Assembly: GCF_030689745.1 (NCBI RefSeq)
Contig: NZ_JAUYGL010000018.1
Span: forward strand, 1 to 34,080
Origin: Devosia sp.
GTDB taxonomy: Bacteria; Pseudomonadota; Alphaproteobacteria; Rhizobiales; Devosiaceae
Direction: 5' to 3'
DNA length: 34,080 bases
In this document: one piece after another, positions 8,848 to 17,827 of the stretch
How positions within the stretch are numbered: position 1 is the stretch's first letter
Layout: each line of letters opens with the position of its first letter
Notes under the pieces: generated by a model
The model's database searches: none
Seen by the model: the letters and a program-made list of their open reading frames with translations, nothing else
What the model was told of the DNA's origin: nothing
Made by a program: the position numbers and the translations under genes

Positions 8848-10827
8848 CTAACCGGCGGCGCCAGAAGCTCTTCTGGCGTCGCCGCTGCGGACCGTCCGCT
8901 CGCGCGCCAGCTGCGCCAGCATGGTGTCGGCATCGACCGGTCGGCCAAACAGATAGCCCTGGATGACCGTGCCACCCAGTCCCACCAGCACATCGAGCTC
9001 TTCCTGGGTTTCCACCCCTTCAATCACGCATGAAATGCCCAGATTGCGGCAGAGTTCGGTTGTCGTCTTGATGATGGCCTGGCTGGTTCGGTCATTGCAG
9101 ATATCGGTGACAAAGCTGCGGTCGACCTTGATGCGGTCCAGCGGCAACCGCTGCACGTGGGTCAGGCTCGAATGGCCGGTACCAAAATCATCCAGCGCAA
9201 TCCGTGACCCCAGCGCCAGCAGCGTCAGCAGGGAAGAATTGGCCTGATCGAGGTCACGCATGACGGCGGTTTCGGTGATCTCGAAGTCAATTCGGCGCGG
9301 TGTGCCAGCCTGTTTCAGCAAACCGGCAATGGCCTTGATCGCCGTGGCGGAACCGATGTCATGGGCTGACAGATTGACCGACAGGCGGATGTGCTTGGGC
9401 AGGGTGGCCGAGACGGCCAGCGCCTTGCGCAGGACGGTTTGGGTCACCTTGGAAATCAAGCCGATATGTTCTGCCAGTGGAATGAACTCCATCGGCGAGA
9501 CTTCCCCCAGCACCGGGCTGTTCCAGCGCGCCAGCACTTCGTAGCCCGTCGTGCGGTTCGTTGCGGTATCGAACTGCCGCTGGAACAGGATATGGATTTC
9601 CTTGTCGAGGTCGGCGGTGTGCAATTCGTGCTCGATCTGGCGCACTTTGCGGATCTCGCGGTCATGGCGGTCGGCAAACACCACGGCATGGCCGCGACAC
9701 TCGCGCTTGGCCACCGAGTTCGCATAGTCGGCCCGGTCATAGGCCATCTCGGCGGTGTCGCCGGGATGGGATGCCGCAAAGCCGATTGACGCTGACAGGT
9801 GGATATTGGCGTCCGGCAGGTCGAAGGGGCTGCGCAGGGCGCGGCACAATTCAGTGCCCAGGCGCTGCAGCCCGGCGTCCGATTGAACATTGCGCGTGAT
9901 CAGCGCGAAATTGTCGGCCCCCAGACGCGCCACAAAGCTGCCCGATGGACTCACCGTGCTGATGCGGCGGGCCGTTTCGGCCAGCACCCGGTCGCCGGTA
10001 GTCTGTCCGAACGTCTGGTTGATGGCCTTGAAGCCATCCAGATCGATGCGCGCGACGGCAATTGCCGTGCCGTCCGCGTTGGCTTCGCCCAGCATCTCGT
10101 CCAGTTGACGGTCAAACCATCGACGATTGGGCAGGCCGGTCAGCGGGTCGACATTGGCCAGCCGGTTATTCTCGTCCGACAGGCGCTGCGTTTCGGCCTG
10201 CTTCCGTGCCATCGTCGAACGCGATGCCACCAGGTCGGCGAAGTCGCGATAATTGCCCAGCAGGACAATCAGCACGCCCGCCACCACAAACCCCAGATTG
10301 ATGGCGATGGCCGTCATCACCACATTGTTCAGCATCAGCATGGCAATGGTAAACGGAACCAACTGCAGGGCGCCCATGGACACGGCCGCGGCGCGCATAT
10401 GCATCAGGCAGAACATGCAGCCAATGGTCGTCACGCCGGCGAAAAACACGACCTGGGACTGCTGATAGGCATTGCCATAGGGCAGCAGCGCAACGGTCCA
10501 TACGCTGAACCCGACCGACAGCACCGGCATCACCCGCATCATGCGTCGCAGGCTGCGGCGGGCAACATCGATATCGTTGAGTCTCTGCCGACCGCGCAAC
10601 CACGAGACGATGCGCGCCACGCAGAGCACCGAAAGCATCGCCGGTGCGTAGAGGGTTAGCAGATCCGGTCCCGCCCCGGCATGGCTGACCGCCAGGATCA
10701 CGGTGTTGACCACCACCATGGCATACATCAGCGGGACCTGTGTCGACAGCGCCCGGGCCTGGGCCAGCACCAGCTCCGGGTCGTCCGGAACCGAAAACTG
10801 TCGCTTTATTGACTCGAGTGACCACAT
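8848..10827 (-). CDS. Membrane c-di-GMP phosphodiesterase with degenerate GGDEF and intact EAL domain
   Basis: 659 residues. Six membrane helices lie at ~33-200, then a GGDEF domain (~225-385) and an EAL domain (~400-640). The cyclase signature reads GADNF (303-307) instead of GGDEF, losing the catalytic Glu, so synthesis of c-di-GMP is unlikely. The EAL side keeps EVL (Glu430), Asn of SVNLSA, EITET, DDFGTG, Lys of IKVDRSF and EGVET, which are the metal and catalytic set, so hydrolysis of c-di-GMP is expected. The degenerate GGDEF may act as a GTP sensor, as in known composite proteins. The membrane part matches no sensory domain I can name. It is monocistronic, and its last codons form a CGCCAGAAG/CTTCTGGCG inverted repeat. 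Confidence 0.88.
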   Translation of the reverse strand: MWSLESIKRQFSVPDDPELVLAQARALSTQVPLMYAMVVVNTVILAVSHAGAGPDLLTLYAPAMLSVLCVARIVSWLRGRQRLNDIDVARRSLRRMMRVMPVLSVGFSVWTVALLPYGNAYQQSQVVFFAGVTTIGCMFCLMHMRAAAVSMGALQLVPFTIAMLMLNNVVMTAIAINLGFVVAGVLIVLLGNYRDFADLVASRSTMARKQAETQRLSDENNRLANVDPLTGLPNRRWFDRQLDEMLGEANADGTAIAVARIDLDGFKAINQTFGQTTGDRVLAETARRISTVSPSGSFVARLGADNFALITRNVQSDAGLQRLGTELCRALRSPFDLPDANIHLSASIGFAASHPGDTAEMAYDRADYANSVAKRECRGHAVVFADRHDREIRKVRQIEHELHTADLDKEIHILFQRQFDTATNRTTGYEVLARWNSPVLGEVSPMEFIPLAEHIGLISKVTQTVLRKALAVSATLPKHIRLSVNLSAHDIGSATAIKAIAGLLKQAGTPRRIDFEITETAVMRDLDQANSSLLTLLALGSRIALDDFGTGHSSLTHVQRLPLDRIKVDRSFVTDICNDRTSQAIIKTTTELCRNLGISCVIEGVETQEELDVLVGLGGTVIQGYLFGRPVDADTMLAQLARERTVRSGDARRASGAAG

Positions 10828-10990
10828 CGACTGCGCCCTTTGTATGGAAGCAGCCTACCCGCTGAAGTCCTAATAGAACTGTAAGCGGTGCGGCATAGAG
10901 ACGCCTGTCGCGATTGCCGCATTGACAGCATTGCCAACATTTTGGGCATCGACCCCATTGGAAGCTGTCACGAGTCCGGCTAGAAGCGGA

Positions 10991-11004
10991 TGAAATCGAT
11001 TGCA
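10991..11004 (+). promoter_or_regulatory. Candidate LacI-family operator upstream of beta-mannosidase
   Basis: TGAAATCGATTGCA is a 14-base palindrome with one mismatched pair and a central CG, matching the usual LacI-family operator layout (TGnAAnCGnTTnCA). It lies ~78 bases ahead of the mannosidase start. No LacI-type gene is in the window, and one short site can arise by chance. Confidence 0.4.
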
Positions 11005-11081
11005 TCGGCTTTTCTTGTCGCTCGGTGCGCCCGTTCCAGCAGTATTGGCAGCGCGGCTTGCGCTGCTCCCAGGAGTTGTTG

Positions 11082-13601
11082 ATGTCTATCCCCGCCACCT
11101 ATTCGGCAATCGATCTGGCCGGTCGCTTCGCCCTGACCTCACCCACCAGCGACATAGCAGTGCCCCTGGATCTGCCCGGCGATGTGCATTCGGCGCTGCT
11201 GGCTGCCGACAAGATTGCCGACCCCTATTACGGCGAAAACGAAAAGCAGGTGATGTGGGTCAATGAAACGGCCTGGTCGGTGGAGCGGCGCTTTACCGCC
11301 AGCGCCGCCGATATCGCTGGCTATCTCACCCTGACCCTGGCTGAGGTCGACTGCATTGCCACCGTTTCGCTCAATGGCGAGGTCATTGCGCAAACCGACA
11401 ACAGCTTCATCCGCTACGACATCGACGTCACCGGCAAGGTGCGGGCAGGCGACAATACCCTGCGCATCGATTTCGCCATTGCCCCCGACGTGGCCAGGGC
11501 GCGCGCCGACGCCCATCCATTCCCGATCCCCTTCACCAAGAACTACCAGACCAATGGTCTTGCCGGCATCCACATGAACTTCATCCGCAAGGCGGCATGC
11601 CATGCGGGTTGGGATTGGGGCATCTGCATCATGCCCATCGGTGTCTATGGCACCATGGCCCTGCGCAAGTCGCGCCTGGCCCGTCAGGAGAGCGTGCAGG
11701 TCGATCAGGCCCATGCAAGCCATTCGGTCGAACTGTCGATAAAGACTCGGGTTTTTGCCTTTGCTCACGGTGAGGTGGAACTTGAGCACACCATTGCCGG
11801 CCAGACCGTTGCCGACAAGCTGGTGGTCAATCCCGGCGAAAACCTCTTCACCCACAACCTGACCATACACGACCCGAAACTCTGGTGGCCGGCGGGGCAG
11901 GGCGAGCAGCCGCTCTATGAACTGGTGACCGATCTGGACGGCGAAAAGACCACCCGCCAGATCGGCCTGCGCCAGCTTGAGTGGATCGTCGAGAAGGACG
12001 AGATCGACCATTCCTTCAAGTGCCGCATCAACGGCCGCGACATCTCCATGCTCGGCGCCAACTGGATCCCCGCCGACGCCATCCCGTCCCGCATCACCCC
12101 CGAAGTCATCCGCGACCTGCTGCAAAGCGCCAAGGCCGCCAACATGAACATGCTGCGCATCTGGGGCGGCGGCCAGTACGAGCCGGACTATTTCTACGAG
12201 ATGTGCGACGAGCTGGGCATTCTGATCTGGCACGATTTCATGTTCGCCTGCATGAGCTACCCGTCCGATCGGCCTTTCCTTGCCAATGTGCGCACCGAAA
12301 TCACCCAGCAGGTGCGCCGGCTCAGCCATCACGCCTGTATCGCGCTGTGGTGCGGCGACAATGAAGTCATCGGCTCGCTTGGCTGGTATCCCGAGACCAA
12401 GGCGGCGCCCGAGCGCTATGTCGCCAATTATGATCGTCTCAACAATATGCTGGGCAATATCGTCGAGGACGAGGATCCCGCCCGCCGCTTCTGGCCGTCC
12501 TCGCCTTCCATGGGCTATCTCGACTTCTCCGATGGCTGGCACGCCGATACCCGCGGCGACACCCATTACTGGGACGTATGGCACTCGGCCAAGAGCTTTG
12601 AGGCCTATCGCACCGTCAATCCGCGCTTTGCCTCCGAATTCGGCTTCCAGTCCTTCACCTCGATGAACGTCATCGAGACTTTTTCCGAACCCAAAGACCG
12701 CAACCCGTCCTCGCCGGTGATGGAAAACCACCAGCGCAATGATGGCGGCAACGCCCGCATCCTTGAAACCATGACGCGCTATTTCCGTTTCCCGCGCGAT
12801 TTCGACCAGATGGTGTTCCTGTCCCAGATCCAGCAGGGACTCGCCATCAAGACCGCCATTGAGTACTGGCGCTCCACCAAGCCGCGCTGCATGGGCACCC
12901 TGTTCTGGCAGATCAACGACATCTGGCCGGTCGCCTCCTGGTCGAGCCTCGATTACGGCGGGCAGTGGAAGCTGCTGCAATACATGGCCAAGCGCTTCTT
13001 CCTGCCGGTCAATGTCGTTGCCGTGCCGGTGCATGACGCGGTGCCGACCAATTCGCGCGGCAAGCCGGTAGAGAACGCGCCCCCCAGCCAGATTGTGCTC
13101 AAGGCCATCAACGACACCGGTGCGCCGGTCGAGATCAGCCTGGAAGTTCGGGCGGTCAAGGTTGCCGGCGGCGAGCGCCAACTGTTCGCCGGCCACAGCA
13201 CCATCTCGCCCGATGGCGCGGTAGAAGTCGCGGCCATCCCGGCGGTCGACCTGGCGGCAGACGAGTTCCTGTTCTTCTCCTGGCGCGACGTCGAGGGCAA
13301 GCTGCTGGGCGAAAACGACTATTTCCCCAAGCCCTACAAGGCCTATGAGCTGGTGCAGCCCAAGATCCGGGCCGCCTGGTCCGATGTCGATGGTCAATTG
13401 GTGCTCAGCCTCACCAGCGACCAGCCGGCGCTGTTCGTCACCGCCACCGTCGATACGCCCGGCTATTTCTCCGACAATGCCGTGACGCTCCTGCCGGGGC
13501 GCACCACCGACCTCACCTTTACCCCCCGCCACGGCGCGACCCCTTCGGCATCCGAACTGGTCAAGTCCCTCAAGGTGCGAAATCTGAGCGAGACGTTCTA
13601 G
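11082..13601 (+). CDS. GH2-family beta-mannosidase
   Basis: 839 residues, cytoplasmic (no signal peptide). It hydrolyses terminal beta-1,4-mannosyl residues of mannan or N-glycan oligosaccharides. The plan is a jelly-roll N-domain, an Ig-like domain, a TIM barrel and C-terminal beta domains. The barrel shows acid/base Glu428 in WCGDNE and nucleophile Glu519 in SEFGFQS, the standard retaining pair. Long segments such as RIWGGGQYEPDYFYE and LFWQINDIWP are typical of the family. The start is fixed by AGGAG at 11071-11075, six bases before ATG (MSIPATYSAID); an earlier in-frame ATG at 11025 lacks this and would add an unrelated leader. It stands alone with its own terminator and a LacI-type operator candidate. 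Confidence 0.93.
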   Translation: MSIPATYSAIDLAGRFALTSPTSDIAVPLDLPGDVHSALLAADKIADPYYGENEKQVMWVNETAWSVERRFTASAADIAGYLTLTLAEVDCIATVSLNGEVIAQTDNSFIRYDIDVTGKVRAGDNTLRIDFAIAPDVARARADAHPFPIPFTKNYQTNGLAGIHMNFIRKAACHAGWDWGICIMPIGVYGTMALRKSRLARQESVQVDQAHASHSVELSIKTRVFAFAHGEVELEHTIAGQTVADKLVVNPGENLFTHNLTIHDPKLWWPAGQGEQPLYELVTDLDGEKTTRQIGLRQLEWIVEKDEIDHSFKCRINGRDISMLGANWIPADAIPSRITPEVIRDLLQSAKAANMNMLRIWGGGQYEPDYFYEMCDELGILIWHDFMFACMSYPSDRPFLANVRTEITQQVRRLSHHACIALWCGDNEVIGSLGWYPETKAAPERYVANYDRLNNMLGNIVEDEDPARRFWPSSPSMGYLDFSDGWHADTRGDTHYWDVWHSAKSFEAYRTVNPRFASEFGFQSFTSMNVIETFSEPKDRNPSSPVMENHQRNDGGNARILETMTRYFRFPRDFDQMVFLSQIQQGLAIKTAIEYWRSTKPRCMGTLFWQINDIWPVASWSSLDYGGQWKLLQYMAKRFFLPVNVVAVPVHDAVPTNSRGKPVENAPPSQIVLKAINDTGAPVEISLEVRAVKVAGGERQLFAGHSTISPDGAVEVAAIPAVDLAADEFLFFSWRDVEGKLLGENDYFPKPYKAYELVQPKIRAAWSDVDGQLVLSLTSDQPALFVTATVDTPGYFSDNAVTLLPGRTTDLTFTPRHGATPSASELVKSLKVRNLSETF

Positions 13602-13618
13602 CCCGCGTCTCCTGTCAC

Positions 13619-13655
13619 GGTCGGCACCCCGGGAATGGCTTCAGGGGTGCCGGCC
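13619..13655 (+). terminator. Terminator of the beta-mannosidase gene
   Basis: CGGCACCCC (13622-13630) pairs perfectly with GGGGTGCCG (13644-13652), extendable by a few pairs, around a 13-base loop. A pyrimidine-rich tail (CCTATTTCATCTT) follows. It lies 18 bases after the stop codon, the expected place for an intrinsic terminator. Confidence 0.7.
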
Positions 13656-13822
13656 CTATTTCATCTTCCATACCAGTTTTAGCGGCCGGCGCATTGACAC
13701 CTGCGGCGGCATATCCCAACGCTATGGATGTTCCGCGACAGTCGCCGTGTTCCTCCCGGATTCGCCATGTTGATGACTATAGCGTTCAGCCATGATGCCT
13801 CTTTTGCTGGCTGGCTGAGCTG

Positions 13823-14743
13823 ATGGCCAGCGTCGTTGCTCCTGTCGAGAGCCGGGCCAACTATGCCATCACGCTGGTTCTGGTGTCCCAACTGGTGTTG
13901 CTGGTCCTCGATGTTTCCGCCAAGTGGCTCTCGGTTGGCGGCATGCCGACCACCGAGATCATCTTCATGCGCTATGGCATGCACCTTGCGCTGCTGCTGG
14001 TGCTGTTCCTGCCGGTCACCGGCCGCAACCTCTTCATCAGCAATAACTGGAAGCTGGAAGTCCTGCGCGGCGTCTGCCTGCTGTGCACGACCGGCCTGAA
14101 TTTCCTCGCCATGCGCTACCTGCCGCTCACCGTCACCAGCGCCATCCAGTTCAGCTCCCCGCTGATCATCTGCGCCATGTCCGGTCCGCTGCTGGGCGAA
14201 ACCGTGGGGCCCCGTCGCTGGGCGGCGATTGCCGTCGGTTTCATCGGCATTCTCATCATTGTCCGGCCCGGATCGGAGGCCTTTCAGCCCGCCGCACTGC
14301 TCAGTGTCGGCTGCGCGTTTTTCCTGGCATTGTTCTCCATCCTCACCCGCAAGCTGGCCGGCGTCGACAGCGCCCAGACCCAGCAGTTCTTTGTCGGCGT
14401 GGTGCCCGTGATCCTGATTGCCCCGGTGGCGCTCACCGATTGGGTGTGGCCCAGCCAGCCCATTTCCTGGCTGGCTTTTTTCGTGATGGGCGTTGCCGGC
14501 CTGGGTGGGCATTTTCTCAACTCGGTAGCCCACCGCTACGCGCCGCCCGCCACCCTGGCCCCGTTCAACTATCTAAGCCTGCTCTACCTGTCGATCGCCA
14601 GCTGGCTGATCTTCAACCAGCCGCCGGATCAGCTGTTCATTGTGGGGGCTGCGATCATCATCGCCAGTGGGCTCTATATCTGGCTGCGTGAGAAATCGCT
14701 GCACAAGGCAAACTCGTCGCTCGATGACGTGGCGGCGCGCTAG
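13823..14743 (+). CDS. EamA/DMT-family permease
   Basis: 306 residues, almost entirely hydrophobic, with about ten membrane helices arranged as two EamA repeats (~15-145 and ~155-290). The N-terminal repeat includes the family's typical RYLPLTVTSAIQFSSPLI and GPLLGE region; the second includes AHRYAPPATLAPFNYLSLLY. Members export amino acids, nucleobases or other metabolites, but the substrate cannot be inferred. The chosen ATG follows the mannosidase terminator by ~170 bases, implying its own promoter. It converges with the sugar kinase 38 bases away. Confidence 0.85.
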   Translation: MASVVAPVESRANYAITLVLVSQLVLLVLDVSAKWLSVGGMPTTEIIFMRYGMHLALLLVLFLPVTGRNLFISNNWKLEVLRGVCLLCTTGLNFLAMRYLPLTVTSAIQFSSPLIICAMSGPLLGETVGPRRWAAIAVGFIGILIIVRPGSEAFQPAALLSVGCAFFLALFSILTRKLAGVDSAQTQQFFVGVVPVILIAPVALTDWVWPSQPISWLAFFVMGVAGLGGHFLNSVAHRYAPPATLAPFNYLSLLYLSIASWLIFNQPPDQLFIVGAAIIIASGLYIWLREKSLHKANSSLDDVAAR

Positions 14744-14781
14744 CCCCGAAAGGTGCCCCGATCACGCTCTGATTGGCGCTG

Positions 14782-16143
14782 TCAGGCCAGCCGCGCGCGC
14801 CAGCGTGCGGCATAGGCGTCGAACCCTTCATGCTCGAGTGGGGCAATGGGCGTGCCCGTCGCGCTGCCACCGCCGCCGCCAAACAGCATGCTGGCGCCCA
14901 GGCTCGTCCCGGTCGCATCGCCTGACGCCTGTACCGGCACCCCGGTCAGCCGGGCCAGCGCCGCCGCGAACAGCTGGTTGCGGGCCAGTGGTCCTTCAAT
15001 GATGATCTGCCTGCCCAGGCCGCACAGGCCCAGGCAAGTCTGGGTCACCAGCGCCAGATAGAGCGATACCGCCGCCGTGCGCTCGCCCGGGCTCAGCGTC
15101 CCGGGGTCCCCGGTCCAGCGGCCGACATGGTCGGGGAAGGGGCCGACGCCCGCCATGAAGCTGGGCAGCGCCTGTACGTCGCCGCTGATCACCGCATCGA
15201 CATCGGCCGCCACCGGCGTCACCGCTCCGGGCGCCAGCATGTCGAACTCGCGCCCGCCCATGAAGCGCGCCGTCGGCACCGGGCGCCCGAAGGCGTCGAC
15301 ATTGGCCAGGCTATCGCGCGCTGGATCGAGATGGGTCGTGTCGCCGCCCACCGTCATGGCGATGGCCCAGGTGCCGGTCGACAGAATGGTGAACGGCTCG
15401 GCATGGCTGCCCAGATGCGGCAGCAGCGACGCGTTGGAATCGTGAATGCCGCAGGTGATCGGCGTTTCCGCCCGCAACCCCGTTGCCTGGGCAAGCGCGG
15501 GCCGGATCGGTCCCAGCACCGAGGCCGCCGGCCGTACCGCCGGAAACAGCTCGCGCCAGCCCTGCTGGCGCGCCAGGCTGGAAAAATCCACCTTGTCAGG
15601 CGCCCACAGATCGCTGTGGCAGCCCAGCGAGGTGACTTCGCTGGCCATCACGCCGCTCAGCCGCCACGCCCAATATTGCGGATAGGTCAGGATCTGGGTG
15701 ACGCTGGCAAACTGGCTGGCAAAGCGCCGGCTCTGCCAGAACAATTGCGCGCCGATATTGAGCCCGTTGGGCAGGCGCGGCGACAGGGTTTCGGCAAAAT
15801 CGGGCCGCGCTGCGCCATAGTCGTCAGCGGTTTCATCGGGGCCGGCAAACTCATAATCCAGCACCGGCAAGGCCAGGCGGTCGCCCGTCAGCAGCGCCGC
15901 CGTGGCGCCATGGGTGGTGATGGAAATGCCATCCACGCCATGCTCGGCCTGCAAGGCGCCGAGGCTTTCCAGCATGAAGCCCCACAGCCGCTCCACATCG
16001 GCATGCGGATAGGGTCCGTCCGACCGCACTGTATTGGGCGTGCTGCGCGCTGCCAATTGCTGGCTGGTCTGGGCGTCGATCAACACCACCTTGGCATTGG
16101 TCTTGCCGATATCGATCACGGCGATGAAACGGGGCAGGGGCAT
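14782..16143 (-). CDS. FGGY-family carbohydrate kinase
   Basis: 453 residues with both ASKHA-fold halves. The phosphate-binding DIGKTNAKVVLID lies near the N terminus, a catalytic-base Asp candidate is in CGIHDSNASLLPHLG, and the adenosine region is IIEGPLARNQLFAAAL...ASGDATGTSLGA. It phosphorylates a sugar or sugar alcohol with ATP in the cytosol. The DIGKTNAK form is seen in rhizobial rhamnulokinase-like proteins, which is a suggestion only. The start MPLPRFIAV follows the family. A start 12 codons upstream (16179) is open but adds nothing family-like. Upstream on the same strand is a 195-base gap and then the ROK remnant, which may once have regulated it. Confidence 0.85.
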   Translation of the reverse strand: MPLPRFIAVIDIGKTNAKVVLIDAQTSQQLAARSTPNTVRSDGPYPHADVERLWGFMLESLGALQAEHGVDGISITTHGATAALLTGDRLALPVLDYEFAGPDETADDYGAARPDFAETLSPRLPNGLNIGAQLFWQSRRFASQFASVTQILTYPQYWAWRLSGVMASEVTSLGCHSDLWAPDKVDFSSLARQQGWRELFPAVRPAASVLGPIRPALAQATGLRAETPITCGIHDSNASLLPHLGSHAEPFTILSTGTWAIAMTVGGDTTHLDPARDSLANVDAFGRPVPTARFMGGREFDMLAPGAVTPVAADVDAVISGDVQALPSFMAGVGPFPDHVGRWTGDPGTLSPGERTAAVSLYLALVTQTCLGLCGLGRQIIIEGPLARNQLFAAALARLTGVPVQASGDATGTSLGASMLFGGGGGSATGTPIAPLEHEGFDAYAARWRARLA

Positions 16144-16338
16144 ATTGCACGCACTCGTTGAACCTGATGCAGCCGCCATACTGGAATTCGCGCGCCATGA
16201 CCATCACTGACATGTTAGCCGCCCGCGCAACCCCGCCCTGTCCCCAGCGGCTGATCTGTCGGACACTTTGCCGGTTAGGCTGCGCCAATCCTGCGGGCCA
16301 GCAAGTCGTCACGGTTCCATATCTGGCGCGAGCGCATG

Positions 16339-16935
16339 TTACGCCAGATAGCGCAGGAAACTGGCCAACGGCAATGTCGATGCGGCCACGGCACGGCGGG
16401 CTTCGCCGATGACGTCGGAGATGAGCACGTCCGGCTTGTTCAGCGGCATGCGACCGGGCACGTCATATTTGTCGAGATCGATCTTGTCGCACAGCGCCCC
16501 GAGGATCGATTTGGGCAGGTTGCCGCCCAGGATGATCTTTTGCGGATTGATCAGCTGCACCACCGCGCTCAGCGGCCAGGAAATCACCTCCGCGCGGCTG
16601 ACGATCCAGTCGAGCAGGATGGCGTCGCGATCGGCGAACAGGCTTTCCAGCCGCGCCAGGTCCAGTTCGGCCGGGGCGCAGCCCAGCGTATGGGCCAGAT
16701 CGGTGACGCTGGGGCGGGGACCGGGTTCGGGGACCATACCGCCGATATTGCCGGCCTGGTTGAAGCCGCCGCGCACGATCCGGCTGCGATCAAAGATCTG
16801 TCCGCCCACGCCATCGGTGCAGGCCAGGTGAAACAGCACCTGGCCGTAGCATAGCATAGCGCAGGCTTGGGCTGCTTGAACGTCGGCTCTTGGGATGCCG
16901 CGCTGGTCTGCCCTTTGGCCGATATGGGGCGCGTT
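16339..16935 (-). pseudogene. 5'-truncated ROK-family regulator/sugar kinase remnant
   Basis: Only the C-terminal half of a ROK protein is present. The frame reads ...RADVQAAQACAMLCYGQVLF, then GVGGQIFDRSRIVRGGFNQAGNIGG (the GxGGG..G..GxxGEIGH-like region), then LINPQKIILGGNL and a normal C terminus at the TAA. Going upstream the same frame stays open to an in-frame TGA at 16936-16938. No winged-helix N-terminal domain or first ATP-binding motif is found between there and the SDR gene in any of the three minus-strand frames. A start at 16857 (MLCYGQ) would make a 172-residue product without a catalytic centre. I judge it a deletion remnant rather than a functional gene. Confidence 0.7.
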
Positions 16936-17071
16936 TCAGACCCGTAGTTCGGAGCGGGAACTGGCCGCGGCTCTCCGAGCCTGCGGTTGAAAAACTGCTG
17001 TCCGGTATGGCCTCAACCGGAGCAGCTATTGATCCTGCTTCTGCCAGGTGCTTTTGGGGGTGGTGCTTCCG

Positions 17072-17827
17072 TCAGGCGCGGCCGCCATCCACGCTGAGGA
17101 TCTGGCCAGAGATCCAGCCGGCCTGGGCCGAGGCCAGAAACAGCACCGCATGGGCAATGTCCTCGGGCTGGCCGAGCCGGCGCATGTGGATGCTGTCCAT
17201 CAGCCGCTGCTGGCCTTCAGCGCCGTAGCTCTCCCACTGGCTCTGCGTGGCCGGATTGGACAGCACGAAGCCGGGCGCCACGCTGTTCACGGTGATCCCA
17301 TGCGGCCCCAGTTCCAGCGCCAGCTGCTTGGTCAGGCCCACCAGCGCATGCTTGGCCGCGCTATAGGCCTGGATGCCGGTAAGGCTCGGCCGCAGTCCGG
17401 CGCCCGAGGCAATGGTGATGATCCGCCCGGTGCCCTGTGCCTTCATCAGTGGCGCCACGCCCTGGGCGCACCAGAAGGTGCCATCCACATTGGCGGCGAA
17501 CAGCTGCTGCCAGGCCGGCTCGCTGACCGCGTCGAGCGGCTGGGCCACCTGTCCGCGCACCCCGCCGGCGGCCGCCACCAGGATATCGATCGTGCCGAAG
17601 CGGGCGCCGATCCCGGCCATGGTTTCGAGCACCCGCTCGCGTTCGGCCAGATCGAGCGTGACGGTCAGTGCCGCGCCCGCTTCCCTTGCGCCTTCCAGCC
17701 CCGCGTCGTCGCGGTCCAGTGCCACGACCTGGGCGCCGGCAGCAGCCATGGCCTTGACGATGGCCCGGCCGATGCCCTGCGCCGCGCCGGTGACGACGAC
17801 GATCTTGCTGTCAAAATCTAGCTGCAT
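17072..17827 (-). CDS. Short-chain dehydrogenase/reductase (SDR)
   Basis: 251 residues, classical SDR. The NAD(P)-binding TGAAQGIG is at 13-20, the catalytic tetrad is Asn113, Ser141, Tyr155 and Lys159 (YSAAK), and the C terminus is the usual SGQILSVDGG. Asp38 at the end of the second beta strand (VALDRD) favours NAD over NADP. It should oxidise or reduce a secondary alcohol or ketone. It is the last gene of the GntR-headed operon; its ATG lies inside the end of the preceding gene (10-base overlap), so the two are translationally coupled. The substrate is unknown. Confidence 0.88.
   Translation of the reverse strand: MQLDFDSKIVVVTGAAQGIGRAIVKAMAAAGAQVVALDRDDAGLEGAREAGAALTVTLDLAERERVLETMAGIGARFGTIDILVAAAGGVRGQVAQPLDAVSEPAWQQLFAANVDGTFWCAQGVAPLMKAQGTGRIITIASGAGLRPSLTGIQAYSAAKHALVGLTKQLALELGPHGITVNSVAPGFVLSNPATQSQWESYGAEGQQRLMDSIHMRRLGQPEDIAHAVLFLASAQAGWISGQILSVDGGRA

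Noticed and set aside
8859..8878. Inverted repeat CGCCAGAAG/CTTCTGGCG as a terminator for the ABC exporter
   Set aside because: It lies within the last codons of the phosphodiesterase gene, has only a two-base loop and no T-run. A role in the convergent 3' ends is possible but not supported.
11139..13532. Long open frame (797 codons) opposite the beta-mannosidase
   Set aside because: It is an antisense shadow of a strongly conserved GH2 gene. The composition is rich in Gly, His, Asp and Arg without any domain, as expected from the complement of GC-biased codons.
13694..13699. TTGACA as -35 of a promoter for the EamA permease
   Set aside because: No acceptable -10 hexamer is found at 16-18 bases, so the promoter cannot be placed.
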